From Legionella donaldsonii (GTDB lineage Bacteria > Pseudomonadota > Gammaproteobacteria > Legionellales > Legionellaceae), in the NCBI RefSeq assembly GCF_900452385.1, contig NZ_UGOA01000001.1, positions 288,501 through 352,500 of the forward strand: DNA of 64,000 nucleotides, given 5' to 3'. This document shows positions 29,078-38,125 of this stretch, one piece after another. The position numbers and the translations under genes are program-made. Below the pieces are notes generated by a model that saw nothing but the letters and a program-made list of their open reading frames with translations, had not been told where the DNA came from and searched no databases. Within the stretch, counting starts at the first letter, position 1. Each line of letters starts with the position of its first letter.

Positions 29078-29083
29078 TAAGCG

Positions 29084-29788
29084 ATGGTATTTTCAAGAAT
29101 AATGCATAGATGCTCTACTGTTTTTCCAAAAATACACCACCATCCATTTAATCAAAAACTCTATGAGGGCTCCCTATCCAGGACAACCTTCAAGCTTTAC
29201 TTAGAACAGGATGAACTTTATTTACGTGACCTTTCTTATGCCCTGGGATTAACATCACTGCGATGTTCTAATCAAGTGTATGCAAAGCAATTGCGAGGGG
29301 TGTCAGCCTATATTAAGGAAACAGAGCGTAAATTTCATCTTAAGTATCTTGCAGAGTCACCAGCAGTAACTTTTTTTAACCATAAAGCAATTCGTAAAAA
29401 AATTCCTGTTATTGCGAGTTATACCGATTATCTTCTTGATAACGCGAAACATGCTCCTATAGAAGTAGCAGTGGCGAGCTTTCTCCCCTGCTTTATGATC
29501 TATAGGGAGCTAGGAAAGCGAATAGATCTTACAACCCGTGCTTTAGATCATCCTTATCGAAGGTGGATGGCCTCTTATTCCAGCGAGAATTTTATATCAG
29601 CTACCAAAACCATCACCCAAATTACGCAAGAATTAACGGAGCCTATAATGTGTCCCTTACAACAAGAACGAGTTATTTCATCTTTCATGCAATCGGCAGA
29701 GTTTGAATGGCAATTTTTTGAAGCAGTCTTTACAGGTGAAAAAGGCTATACAGTTGTTCACGATAACAATTCTATAGGTCGTTTTTAA
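29084..29788 (+). CDS. tenA: TenA-family thiaminase II / thiamine-salvage protein
   Basis: 234 residues. TenA hydrolyses aminopyrimidine thiamine breakdown products for salvage. The active-site set is visible: Asp43 (LEQDELYLRDL), Cys136 (FLPCFMIY) and Glu213 (WQFFEAVF), in the right order. Slightly longer than the usual 220-230. The TPP riboswitch upstream strongly supports a thiamine-linked role. No other thiamine gene is adjacent. Cytoplasmic enzyme. Confidence 0.88.
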   Translation: MVFSRIMHRCSTVFPKIHHHPFNQKLYEGSLSRTTFKLYLEQDELYLRDLSYALGLTSLRCSNQVYAKQLRGVSAYIKETERKFHLKYLAESPAVTFFNHKAIRKKIPVIASYTDYLLDNAKHAPIEVAVASFLPCFMIYRELGKRIDLTTRALDHPYRRWMASYSSENFISATKTITQITQELTEPIMCPLQQERVISSFMQSAEFEWQFFEAVFTGEKGYTVVHDNNSIGRF

Positions 29789-29861
29789 TTGGGTTGAATT
29801 GTACTTTACACAATCGATTATTCGGTTTGGCTATACTTAGACTAGCTCTTGAGTTTAATTT

Positions 29862-30791
29862 ATGAAAACAATCACTGCTGTTATGTGGGACCCAGGTGAT
29901 AATTTAATTAATAAGAGCCTGGATGAAAAGATGACATTGATTGAAGCCAAATTTAAGCAGGCTTACCAATTAGCTATGGCTGGAGATCCTGATAAAGACA
30001 ATACGCTTGTTTTTTTATGTCCTGAATTTGCCTTGCTTAATATGGATGCTTCGGAGAAAAATTTTTCTTATTCAAAACAGGCATTTCAAAAGGCTGGGGA
30101 GCGGTTACAAAAGTTAGTTGATGATTTTCCTAACGCCATTATTATTCCAGGTACCACTTATATGGAGAAAAACCTGGATCTGGCCGATGCGAAGAAAAAG
30201 ATAAAATATGCTGACACAATAAAAAAGTGGCAACTTAGAAATTTCAAACCAGCGCAGGATTTTCAGCAAGAAATTGCAGGGATGACCTTGGTAAAAAATA
30301 CCAGTACTGCTTTCTTCCATTCAGGAGATGGAACGCATAAACCCAAACGTTATAGCAAGCGAATAGAAGCAAATGAGCTTTTGGAGCCATTTGTAGGTAT
30401 GTTTTACCCTGGGCATGGAGAGCCGTTTTTTACCCAAAACGACATTCGCTTTGGCCTTGAAATTTGCGCTGATCACAAGGAGGGGGTTTTAGTGTCGGAG
30501 CAAAGAAGAACAGGTCAAACGGTGGATGTACATCTTATTGTGGCAAACACGATTTATACTATCCCTAATAAAGTAGCTAAGGACACCGCCATTGTAATAA
30601 ATTGCGCAGGGAGTTTTCAAAGCGATATCCATGCGGCTAAAGCAACCGGTGTCTGGATTCGAGATGCCGATGGTACGTTAAAAGCCGTAGAAATGAGTCC
30701 TTGCTCGGTTGATGATTTACGAATTTATGCTGATATTCCTCTACCTACCCTCAAAGGCGAGTATTCTTTTTCGCCCAACGTGCTTATTTGA
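29862..30791 (+). CDS. Carbon-nitrogen hydrolase (nitrilase) fold protein
   Basis: 309 residues. Candidate Glu-Lys-Cys triad in the right order: Glu55 (FLCPEFALL), Lys166 (KRYSKRIEAN) and Cys202 (RFGLEICADHKEG). The superfamily cleaves nitriles, amides or N-terminal Asn amides. No signal peptide, and the Glu-to-Lys distance is longer than usual. Substrate cannot be told. The next gene (47 bases downstream) encodes a possible NTAN1/CheD-like deamidase, so the two may belong together. Confidence 0.75.
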   Translation: MKTITAVMWDPGDNLINKSLDEKMTLIEAKFKQAYQLAMAGDPDKDNTLVFLCPEFALLNMDASEKNFSYSKQAFQKAGERLQKLVDDFPNAIIIPGTTYMEKNLDLADAKKKIKYADTIKKWQLRNFKPAQDFQQEIAGMTLVKNTSTAFFHSGDGTHKPKRYSKRIEANELLEPFVGMFYPGHGEPFFTQNDIRFGLEICADHKEGVLVSEQRRTGQTVDVHLIVANTIYTIPNKVAKDTAIVINCAGSFQSDIHAAKATGVWIRDADGTLKAVEMSPCSVDDLRIYADIPLPTLKGEYSFSPNVLI

Positions 30792-30838
30792 TAAGCAAAA
30801 TGCTATTATATTATTAATTCACTGAGTAAGGGTTAAAA

Positions 30839-31624
30839 ATGTATAGTAGTAAAACATCAGAGCGCCCACCAAGAACAATGCTGATTGCTGGTCAAAATGA
30901 AACGGTCAGAAAAACGGTGGCACAAAGCGGTTTTCCAGCAACAGTGGGTCTACAAGGTTGTGTTGCTGTCATCATCGCTGATAAAAAAGGAAATGTAAGC
31001 TTAACCCACGCTGACGCCGATACCGATTTATCCTTCATTAGTAGGGAAGTAGAATTTATGGATGGCGAATTTACCATCGATTTGGTCAAGCAACGAGGAG
31101 TGGGGGGGGAGCTTGATTTAAAGATCCTGGGCTTGCTTGATGAGGAAGGGCTTTCCAAGACTAAATTCTCGGGCAAAAGCAGGGTTCTTGAAACGGATGA
31201 AGGAACCGTCATGTACAATTATGTAAAGGGGGTTCCGCAGTTTTTTTTGTTTAACGAGTTTAAAGAAATTGCAACACCTGAAGTTCACCCTAGTCAAACG
31301 AATGCATTGCATAAACTACGTTATAATGTACAAACTTGTGAAGCGGATCCAATGAAATTTCAATTACGAGTATATACTCGTCAGCTAAATCAAGCGTTGT
31401 CATCTCAGCCTACTGCTTTTCCTTTACTGGTACACGATGCATCTGGCTGGTTGAAAACGGAAGTTAGTTTGGAAGAAGAGGTAAGTTTAGTGTTAAAAAA
31501 AGGACAGCCAACTCGTACCTCCTTTTTTGCTCCTGGCAAGATGGCTTCTTTCAGTCACGTTTATCCGCGTTATCAAGCACTAGTCGAGGCTTTAGATTTA
31601 CCTCAAAAAACTAAAGAATTTTAA
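30839..31624 (+). CDS. Protein with NTAN1/CheD-like N-terminal motif
   Basis: 261 residues. Residues 37-63 read VGLQGCVAVIIADKKG and VSLTHADADTD: a Cys (Cys41) followed 16 residues later by His57 in a T-H-x-D context, the pattern of N-terminal Asn amidohydrolase (NTAN1) and, more loosely, CheD deamidases. A LDLKILGLLDEEGLS segment about 45 residues on also resembles NTAN1. The rest is unrecognised. No signal peptide. Assignment rests on motif reading; confirm by structure prediction. Confidence 0.6.
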   Translation: MYSSKTSERPPRTMLIAGQNETVRKTVAQSGFPATVGLQGCVAVIIADKKGNVSLTHADADTDLSFISREVEFMDGEFTIDLVKQRGVGGELDLKILGLLDEEGLSKTKFSGKSRVLETDEGTVMYNYVKGVPQFFLFNEFKEIATPEVHPSQTNALHKLRYNVQTCEADPMKFQLRVYTRQLNQALSSQPTAFPLLVHDASGWLKTEVSLEEEVSLVLKKGQPTRTSFFAPGKMASFSHVYPRYQALVEALDLPQKTKEF

Positions 31625-31674
31625 GTTATGTTGTATAAAATTACGGTGTGACTGCTGGTAAGAGTAGTATCCAT

Positions 31675-32313
31675 TTAATTCCATTCATTAATGACTAATT
31701 CCTGCTTTTGTTTTTCAAAGTGGGATTTAATTGTATCTAATAGTTCTGTTGCATCCCCGGGCCATAGTACTGGGGTGCCAATGACCACATCAATCACAAA
31801 GGGAACAAGCAATGATTCATCTTTAGGGAGCGCTTTGCCCAAGCCATACATGAAGATGGGGTAAATAGGAACAGTAGGATTATTTTTAGCCAGATGGGCG
31901 ATGCCTCTTTTGATTTCGCTCATTTTTTCCGGCTCGCCTCGTGAGCCTTCGGGATAAAAAATAATAATTTTATCATGGTCCAGCGCAGTTTGAATCAAGG
32001 CAAAGGGATTTTTACCAGCTTTAGTTTTCCTTTGAATAGGAATAATACCGATGATATGTTGTGAAAACCAGGCGAGGAGCTTATTTTTCAAAAAATAATC
32101 AGCAGCAGCCACAGGGTAGATATTTTTTTGTAATCTCCATGAAAATAAGGTCATCAAGACCATGGTATCTAAATGACTGTTGTGGTTGGCTACCAGAATG
32201 GCAGGGCCTTTAATGGGCAAACGCTCACGATGGCGAACATTTAAGCCAAGCAAAATACCAATGATTGGTCTGACAAAAAATTGAAAGAAAAGGAAACGTA
32301 GTAAATTATTCAT
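31675..32313 (-). CDS. 1-acyl-glycerol-3-phosphate acyltransferase family (PlsC-like)
   Basis: 212 residues. Catalytic NHNSHLD (HX4D) near residue 43 and FYPEGSRGEP near 120, with an N-terminal hydrophobic anchor. Adds an acyl chain to lysophosphatidate-type acceptors at the membrane. Its ATG overlaps the TGA of the CdsA-like gene (TGATG), third gene of a phospholipid operon. Likely a specialised paralogue of housekeeping plsC. Confidence 0.9.
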   Translation of the reverse strand: MNNLLRFLFFQFFVRPIIGILLGLNVRHRERLPIKGPAILVANHNSHLDTMVLMTLFSWRLQKNIYPVAAADYFLKNKLLAWFSQHIIGIIPIQRKTKAGKNPFALIQTALDHDKIIIFYPEGSRGEPEKMSEIKRGIAHLAKNNPTVPIYPIFMYGLGKALPKDESLLVPFVIDVVIGTPVLWPGDATELLDTIKSHFEKQKQELVINEWN

Positions 32314-33245
32314 CAGTAATAAAAATACCTCGAAAAATGAAAAAAGAGGGGGGCAGTAAAAATAATACTGTCTAAGCGATCTAAAATGCCCCCATGCCCG
32401 GGTAATAATTGTCCAGTATCTTTGATACCTAAATCTCGTTTTACTGCAGACATGGTAAGATCCCCAATAAAACCGCTAATAGCAATTAATAAGCCGGAAA
32501 ATAAGCCGCTTACCCAGGTAAACGGTGTTAAAAGGGGGCTTAACAGAATTGCTAGCAAAGAAGTCGTTATTACTCCGCCCAAAAAACCTGCTGTCGTTTT
32601 ATTGGGGCTTATTTCAGGAATAATTTTCTTGTGGCCGAATAACTTACCCCAAACATATTGGCTGACATCATTAAACTGCGTTAAAAAAATTAAAAAAATA
32701 ATTAGGCTGATCCCCTCATTATGCCAATCATTACCGGCAGGAAGTACTCCAAGATAAGCAATATGACTAATACAATAGACGGTAAGCATGAGCCCCCAAT
32801 GTAAGGTACCCGAGGCTTTTAAAAAGCCCTCTGTCTTTTGCAGCATCACCATGCGCATAGGGATTATTAGAAACATATAAATAGGAACAAAAATGACAAA
32901 CATGCCATACCATTGAATAGCGACCCATAAATATTGGCAAGGGATAGATAAATAGGCGATAAAGATCACTCGCCTATCCACACGACGAGTGGGAATGATT
33001 GTAAAATACTCTTTCAACGCGAGATAGCTGACTAACATAAAAAATACAATCATTGACATGGCATTGATACTAAGTGCGGCAATTAGTAGTAAGACCATGA
33101 CCCACCAGGATTGCATACGGCTGGTTAGTTCAACATAATTTTTTTCATCAATACGGGTTTTAACACAATAAATAATGGTATTGGCTATGCACAAGATGAA
33201 AATCAGCGCGGCGAATGCAATGAGGTTTGTCCAATTAAGTGCCAT
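32313..33245 (-). CDS. CDP-diacylglycerol synthase-like protein
   Basis: 310 residues from ATG 33245 (GGAGG six bases upstream), about eight membrane helices. The CdsA signature is visible near the C-terminus: SAVKRDLGIKDTGQLLPGHGGILDRLDS. Makes CDP-diacylglycerol from phosphatidate and CTP. Longer N-terminus than CdsA (like E. coli YnbB). Overlaps its upstream gene by 11 bases, so the three genes form one operon. Confidence 0.9.
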   Translation of the reverse strand: MALNWTNLIAFAALIFILCIANTIIYCVKTRIDEKNYVELTSRMQSWWVMVLLLIAALSINAMSMIVFFMLVSYLALKEYFTIIPTRRVDRRVIFIAYLSIPCQYLWVAIQWYGMFVIFVPIYMFLIIPMRMVMLQKTEGFLKASGTLHWGLMLTVYCISHIAYLGVLPAGNDWHNEGISLIIFLIFLTQFNDVSQYVWGKLFGHKKIIPEISPNKTTAGFLGGVITTSLLAILLSPLLTPFTWVSGLFSGLLIAISGFIGDLTMSAVKRDLGIKDTGQLLPGHGGILDRLDSIIFTAPLFFHFSRYFYY

Positions 33246-33852
33246 GTCTGGCCTCCACTTGCTGCAAGATTTGGCGTACACGATTCACAATGGTTAATAG
33301 GATTAGGAAACAGATTATCAATAGGAACCAATTAAGCCATGTCGAGAAATCAAATAAGGCCAGCCAAATTGCCAGTAAACTAAAAATAAAAGCGCGATCG
33401 CTTTTGCCCATTGGACCATCATAGCGTCTTGAACCACCAACCAGTAAACCACTTAAACCAGCCGCTTCGCTAAGCAGAGCCAATATGACAATAGCAATAA
33501 TTAGAAAATGGTTTATCCCGGGATAAAGTGCGAAGGGAAGATAGAGTGCTGCATCAGCAGCCATATCGGTCAACTCATTTAAAATTGCTCCCAAAGGGGT
33601 TTTTTGATGATGTTCTTTGGCAAGTAAGCCATCAATGGCATTAAGTGCCATACGCAAAAATAAAACGATAGGGAAAAGGATTAACAGCCAGGAAGATTCA
33701 ATAAAAATTGCTAAAAGTAAGGCATAAAGAATTGAAAAAATAAAAGTAAAAACAGTAACTTGATTCGCAGTAAATCCCTTGATATGAATTTGATTAACTA
33801 AGGGCCGCAGCAGAGCTTGAAACGTTGGTTTTATATCATAAATACTGAACAT
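33235..33852 (-). CDS. CDP-alcohol phosphatidyltransferase
   Basis: 205 residues with six membrane segments. The active-site pattern DGLLAKEHHQKTPLGAILNEL-TDMAAD matches the family D-G-x2-A-R/K-x8-G-x3-D/E-x3-D. Replaces CMP of CDP-diacylglycerol by an alcohol such as glycerol phosphate, inositol or another head group. The arrangement (CDP-alcohol transferase, CdsA-like, acyltransferase) recalls E. coli ynbABC. Head group unknown; AGGGAG precedes ATG 33852. Confidence 0.88.
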   Translation of the reverse strand: MFSIYDIKPTFQALLRPLVNQIHIKGFTANQVTVFTFIFSILYALLLAIFIESSWLLILFPIVLFLRMALNAIDGLLAKEHHQKTPLGAILNELTDMAADAALYLPFALYPGINHFLIIAIVILALLSEAAGLSGLLVGGSRRYDGPMGKSDRAFIFSLLAIWLALFDFSTWLNWFLLIICFLILLTIVNRVRQILQQVEARHGT

Positions 33853-33957
33853 GCTATCTCCCTGTCAGCCATGGAATTACAATTATCCCCCTAGTATTGC
33901 TAGCGAGATAATAGCATTAAAAGGAATTTGATAAGGAATTTTGTGAAGCAATTTTAT

Positions 33958-34983
33958 TTAGGCTTTTAGAGCGGGTGTGTAATCCCTTGATGTAGCCACA
34001 AAATTATTTAAGGCGTCCATTTCCTGTGATTCTCTGATTTGTTTAAATTCTTTAAATAAACCATGGGCAGTTAGACCACCTCGAATTAAACCGAGAGAGC
34101 TGCTTGTTGCAAGAACAGCCCCTGCTGCTGTTTCACTTGCCATAACTCCCGTAATAAAAGCACTGGGTCCTGTCCATAGGCCAGCCGCAAAACCAACGCC
34201 GAAACCAACTGTAATAGCCAGGATAGTGACTATAGCGGCTGCGCCAACACTAAAAACAGCATTCATAATGTAGGGATGATTACCTTCCAATATTGTGCAG
34301 CAATTCTGGGTGAATCTTGTAATTGCTTCTGCGTGATGTTCAGCAGTTTGATTATGGATAGTGTCAGTAAGGCTATCTAATTCATCTCGTATGGCCTCGC
34401 GCTGATAGTCAGGTAACCCATAGATAGATAGCAATAAATTATGGGTTGCTTCTTGCCACATTGAGCCGACCTTATAAATATGGGTGAAAGCCAGGAGTGA
34501 GTTTAAAGAGAGGAAGAGAAGCAGCTTTTCAAGTGTATTTAAGCCTAGACCTGTAGCGGCAGAGGTTTTAAGGCGAGCTTTCACACCAGCTATCTCAAGG
34601 CGATCAAATTGGGCTTGAGATTCTGCTTGGGCTTGCTCAACTTTAGTCCCCACGAGAATGATAGTTGCAAGGGGATTCGCTTCCCGAAATCGTTCAATAT
34701 CTTGTCTGATTTGTGCTTCGCTAATCGCACTTGATAAGTCGATACAATAGAGAGCAATCTGGGTTTGAGGGTAGTATATAGCGGCAATTGCATCGGTATA
34801 TCTAGGGTTTCCAGAACAATCCCAGAACTGTAGTTTTGTTTGTCCTCGATTACCAACATGGTAGCGAATATCCTCTGTCGGCTTGTGATTTGCCTGGAAG
34901 CCTTCGGCATTCAACATCTGAGTAAGCAATTGTGTCTTTCCAGAACCGCTATGACCAAAAACAAGAATTGTTGATAAAAACAT
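33958..34983 (-). CDS. Rab/Ras-like GTPase with C-terminal membrane segments
   Basis: 341 residues. G1 P-loop GHSGSGKT (10-17), switch I Thr36 (KPTEDIRY), G3 WDCSGNPRY (54-62), G4-like VGTKVEQ (111-117) and G5 TSAATG (140-145) are in Ras-family order. The residue aligning with catalytic Gln61 is Asn59 followed by Pro60, and G4 is TKVE rather than NKxD, so nucleotide cycling may be unusual. Residues about 240-300 are hydrophobic and Gly/Ala-rich, likely one or two membrane segments. A eukaryotic-like protein, effector candidate. Confidence 0.82.
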   Translation of the reverse strand: MFLSTILVFGHSGSGKTQLLTQMLNAEGFQANHKPTEDIRYHVGNRGQTKLQFWDCSGNPRYTDAIAAIYYPQTQIALYCIDLSSAISEAQIRQDIERFREANPLATIILVGTKVEQAQAESQAQFDRLEIAGVKARLKTSAATGLGLNTLEKLLLFLSLNSLLAFTHIYKVGSMWQEATHNLLLSIYGLPDYQREAIRDELDSLTDTIHNQTAEHHAEAITRFTQNCCTILEGNHPYIMNAVFSVGAAAIVTILAITVGFGVGFAAGLWTGPSAFITGVMASETAAGAVLATSSSLGLIRGGLTAHGLFKEFKQIRESQEMDALNNFVATSRDYTPALKA

Positions 34984-35070
34984 ATGGAATTCTTAAAAAA
35001 ACAAAGTGGCTGATTGTAGTGCAGGTTTATTAAGGAAAACTTAACTAAAAATAGCCGGCAGGGTGGGGTA

Positions 35071-35211
35071 TCAACGCCCCCCACCGCCATAACCTTCTTC
35101 TGTTGTGGTATCAGGACTACTATTAGATATTGTTGGGTTACATGCGCTGAGAGTTGCGGTTATCATGAACAAAAAAGCTAAGATCAATGGACTTATTTTG
35201 AAAGTTCGCAT
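35071..35211 (-). CDS. Small putative lipoprotein
   Basis: 46 codons, too short for standard ORF calling. Encodes MRTFKISPLILAFLFMITA followed by TLSAC (lipobox, Cys at residue 24) and a short mature tail that ends EEGYGGGGR. AGGGG precedes the ATG. Type II signal peptide with very short mature part; function unknown. Confidence 0.6.
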   Translation of the reverse strand: MRTFKISPLILAFLFMITATLSACNPTISNSSPDTTTEEGYGGGGR

Positions 35212-35283
35212 AGAGACCCCTTTGCTTGGTTAGTTAACCAATAGGGTAATGGTAAGAGGAATTAATTGTATAGACTTATAAAC

Positions 35284-37011
35284 CTACGTTTCGCACCAAG
35301 ATAAACGATTTTTATAATTATTCTGTTCAATAGCCAGGCAGGAGAAGCCTGTGCCACGCGCAGATTCTGCGGCAAGTCCATAGATTTCAAGAGCATACTG
35401 ACCAAAATAAGAAATGATTTGTTGATGTACTGGTTTTAGATTAGTTACCACACGATGTTTTTGATCGTTTGTCAGGATGGTTACAACAGCTATCACGTTC
35501 ATCAGCTCAGCAATCCATTTCATTGTGGGATTTTGTACTGGCTTACCCAGCTGATTGGGAAGTGCTTCATCATGCTCCTTTAAGCATTGCCTGATGTGAG
35601 CTTGAGCAAAATTGTACACCATGAGACAAAGCGTCATTACCATCATCAAGGCTGTAATTCGCTCAGGTGTTTTAAGGAAGAAAGAGTCCAGTTCGAAGGC
35701 ATTGTTTTTCATGAATTTAAAGCTTGATTCGACACAGGATTGCTCTTTATATTGTTGAAGCATGGCATGATTATTCAATAGCGAGCTATCACATTGATTA
35801 CTGGCCAAAATAAAGCGTCCCAGTGTTTCTTTTTTAGCACCCACCCTCTCCAGACAGGTAGAAAGACAGGCTTGTATTTGATATCCAATCACCATTTTTT
35901 GAGCTCCAGGTTTTGGGCGACCTTTCCCTGTATGGCGTTCAACAGGTAGAATCTCATAATGAATTTGGTGGTATTTGAGTGATTTGATGAGCGGTTTTAA
36001 TGCCTGCTTTGCATCGTCAGGACATTGAAAGACCTGGTGACCAAGATGCCATAAGGATTTAATGAGCTCTTGAGATTTTTTATCCAAATGCCTCTGAAAA
36101 GTCTTTAGCTCTCGCAACCTCGCCTGTTGCGACTCAATCAAAACCCAGCGTTGTGGAATACCATAAAGAACCGTTTCATGAACACTTCCACGATAGTTTG
36201 CATCAAACGGCTCCCAGGTCAGAGCATCACAAGGCTTGTTCAACAATACTTTGGCTTCATTAAGCTGTGCAGGTACTCGGGTTATCCAAAACACGTTATT
36301 GAGGCTTGCCAACTGCTCTGGAACATAAAAGGCGGCATCAACCACAAAACAAAGGCCATCAGGCATCCCATGAATACTTTGTGTAAACGCTTGCACCCTC
36401 CTAACCGTCTCTTGGAAACTTGTTTTATCACTACTATTCCCATCTAAGGCCTCCATCCATAAGGGGATATTCGCAGCTCCTCCTTGTACTAGTGACAGCA
36501 TCACTTGCTTTAGATCAGAGCGATTCGCTTTGGAATATCCGTAGTCTGGTTGCGCAATCCCGGGCGCGGCCTCTTCTGTGTCATAGCGGCCGTAAAGAAC
36601 AAAGCTTGTACTGTCTAAATGCAGTCTCTGGCTTAGTAAATTTTTTTCTCGGGCAATCTCAAAAGCCAATTCCGAATAAAGCCTGGTCACACCGTATTCT
36701 GCGATTTTATCCAGGCAGCGACCAAGACTGTCATCATTCAGGTGTGCCGCGTCTAGTTCTGAACCAAGCAGTTGAGCCACAGGCTTATCTTGGAAAAAAT
36801 GCGGCGTCATATACAACCGGCTATTCATAAAACCCAACCCATTGATAACCATCGCCGCTACTCGACGACCATAGCTTACCACGCCTCCTTTTTTTTCATT
36901 TAACTCAAGGCGTGCATCAATTCTCTCTATTATCCCTAATTCTCTAATCGTTGCTGCAACAAGTCCTAAATGCCCCAATTGCTCTGAACTTACTGTATCT
37001 CGATTCAGCAT
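35284..37011 (-). mobile_element. IS1634-like transposase, intact
   Basis: About 575 residues (start MLNRDTVSSEQLG at 37011; MSPKDLLERR at 37041 is also possible). The DDE catalytic residues appear as LDSTSFVLYG, VVDAAFYVPEQ and a late ESSFKFMKNN. Full length without frame breaks, so the element may be recent or active. Terminal inverted repeats were not found with confidence; a weak AGGAATTA (35257-35264) / TAATTCCT (37121-37128) pair could mark the ends. Confidence 0.88.
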
Positions 37012-37273
37012 CCTTCTCTCCAATAGGTCTTTGGGAGACAAGGGTACCTGATTCTTCTCTTGTGGGCTGTGATCTTTTTCTTATATCGGCTTGATCTTTT
37101 TCTCAATTTAACTAATGCGATAATTCCTTGGGGATAATTCTAATTTTAGCTTTTTCATGCTGCGGAATGTCCGATAAAAATAATAATTCGATAATTGCGA
37201 TGAAAATGAGATAGGTTAATTAAAAATATTACCCGGATTTTAGGATTTTAGTAAAAAGTAAAGGAATACCGAT

Positions 37274-37810
37274 ATGACTATAAAAAAAGTGCTGGGTATC
37301 TTACTGCTAGTTTCTTTACCCTCGTTGCTTTTTGCCCTGCAAGCCAAGCCAAATTTAAATGAATATTCTATGCTTATGAGTGGTGGTGATACTCGTACAG
37401 AATTAGTCTACGTTTTCCGCCTTGTTATCGCTACTGTATTAGGTGCTATGATTGGTTTATTTCATCATCGCGAACAAGGGGTTGGCCCTTTAATGTATGC
37501 TGCCATTGCGAGCAGTTCAGCTGTCTTTGGTGCAGCCATGCTTCACGGTTCTCTTTCCTTGAATAATCCCTATTTTATGTCCGGTATAACAGGTTTAGTA
37601 ACGGGAATTGGTTTTATTGGTGGCAGCATTATTTTTCGCAATGAGCAGCGTCTTATGGGGATGATTACTGCGATTACAATGTGGGGGACTGTCGCTGTTG
37701 GTTTATCTTGTGCACTTGGAATGCATATTATTGCTGCTTTTTCTGCGCTAATTATCAGTATATTTAATTTGATTCCACAGCAATTACAGAAAAAACAATT
37801 GCAGGAATGA
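37274..37810 (+). CDS. MgtC/SapB-family membrane protein
   Basis: 178 residues, an N-terminal signal-like helix and four further membrane helices. Family motifs: FRLVIATVLGAMIGLFHHREQG, GLVTGIGFIGGSIIFR and TAITMWGTVAVGLSCALG. MgtC proteins help intracellular pathogens survive magnesium limitation and control of F-type ATPase in Salmonella. This member lacks the C-terminal ACT-like domain. Role in the present host inferred from family only. Confidence 0.87.
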   Translation: MTIKKVLGILLLVSLPSLLFALQAKPNLNEYSMLMSGGDTRTELVYVFRLVIATVLGAMIGLFHHREQGVGPLMYAAIASSSAVFGAAMLHGSLSLNNPYFMSGITGLVTGIGFIGGSIIFRNEQRLMGMITAITMWGTVAVGLSCALGMHIIAAFSALIISIFNLIPQQLQKKQLQE

Positions 37811-38125
37811 GCGTTGCGTGATGATGGGTTGAATTTGGAGACGTTTCTCATCGAGCTTTTAGGAGGATAATTCTCTTGTTTTTTTGAATGTGAAAGATAA
37901 GAAATCTTGTGTTCTCTAAGCTAAAAATAAGCACAACTAATTTTTTTAGAATGCTTTTTTTTCAGATAAAGTGAGTCAATTATACGCTTGCTTATTGGTT
38001 TAAATGTTTAATTTTTTCTTTATAAAGGTGTATTTTTATTCAAGATCTCGGTAAAATCGCGCTGTTTCAATGCAACAGACAAGCGAAACTACGTCTTCGT
38101 TACAATTGATATCATGGGGATTTAT
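37811..38125. other. Non-coding stretch
   Basis: No gene, repeat or clear promoter seen; AT-rich, with a T-rich block at 37930-38040. Presumably the leader of the following gene. Confidence 0.3.

Larger units (their letters stand above)
28697..29083 (+). promoter_or_regulatory. TenA leader with promoter and TPP riboswitch
   Basis: 387 bases without a protein gene. The first half (28697-28880) holds only a small AGCGT/ACGCT hairpin near 28733 and nothing else I recognise. The second half holds a promoter (TTGACA 28884-28889, 17-base spacer, TAGACT 28907-28912), the riboswitch aptamer, and a ribosome-site hairpin, each reported separately. Confidence 0.7.

Noticed and set aside
36127..36830. 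Plus-strand ORFs inside the transposase
   Set aside because: Opposite strand of an intact DDE transposase; Cys/His-rich low-quality translation.
35257..37128. AGGAATTA / TAATTCCT as the terminal inverted repeats of the IS
   Set aside because: Only eight bases and no matching target duplication either side, so chance is likely; listed as weak in the IS entry only.
37064..37160. Promoter for the mgtC-like gene near the IS edge
   Set aside because: No -10/-35 pair with reasonable spacing found between IS end and 37274.
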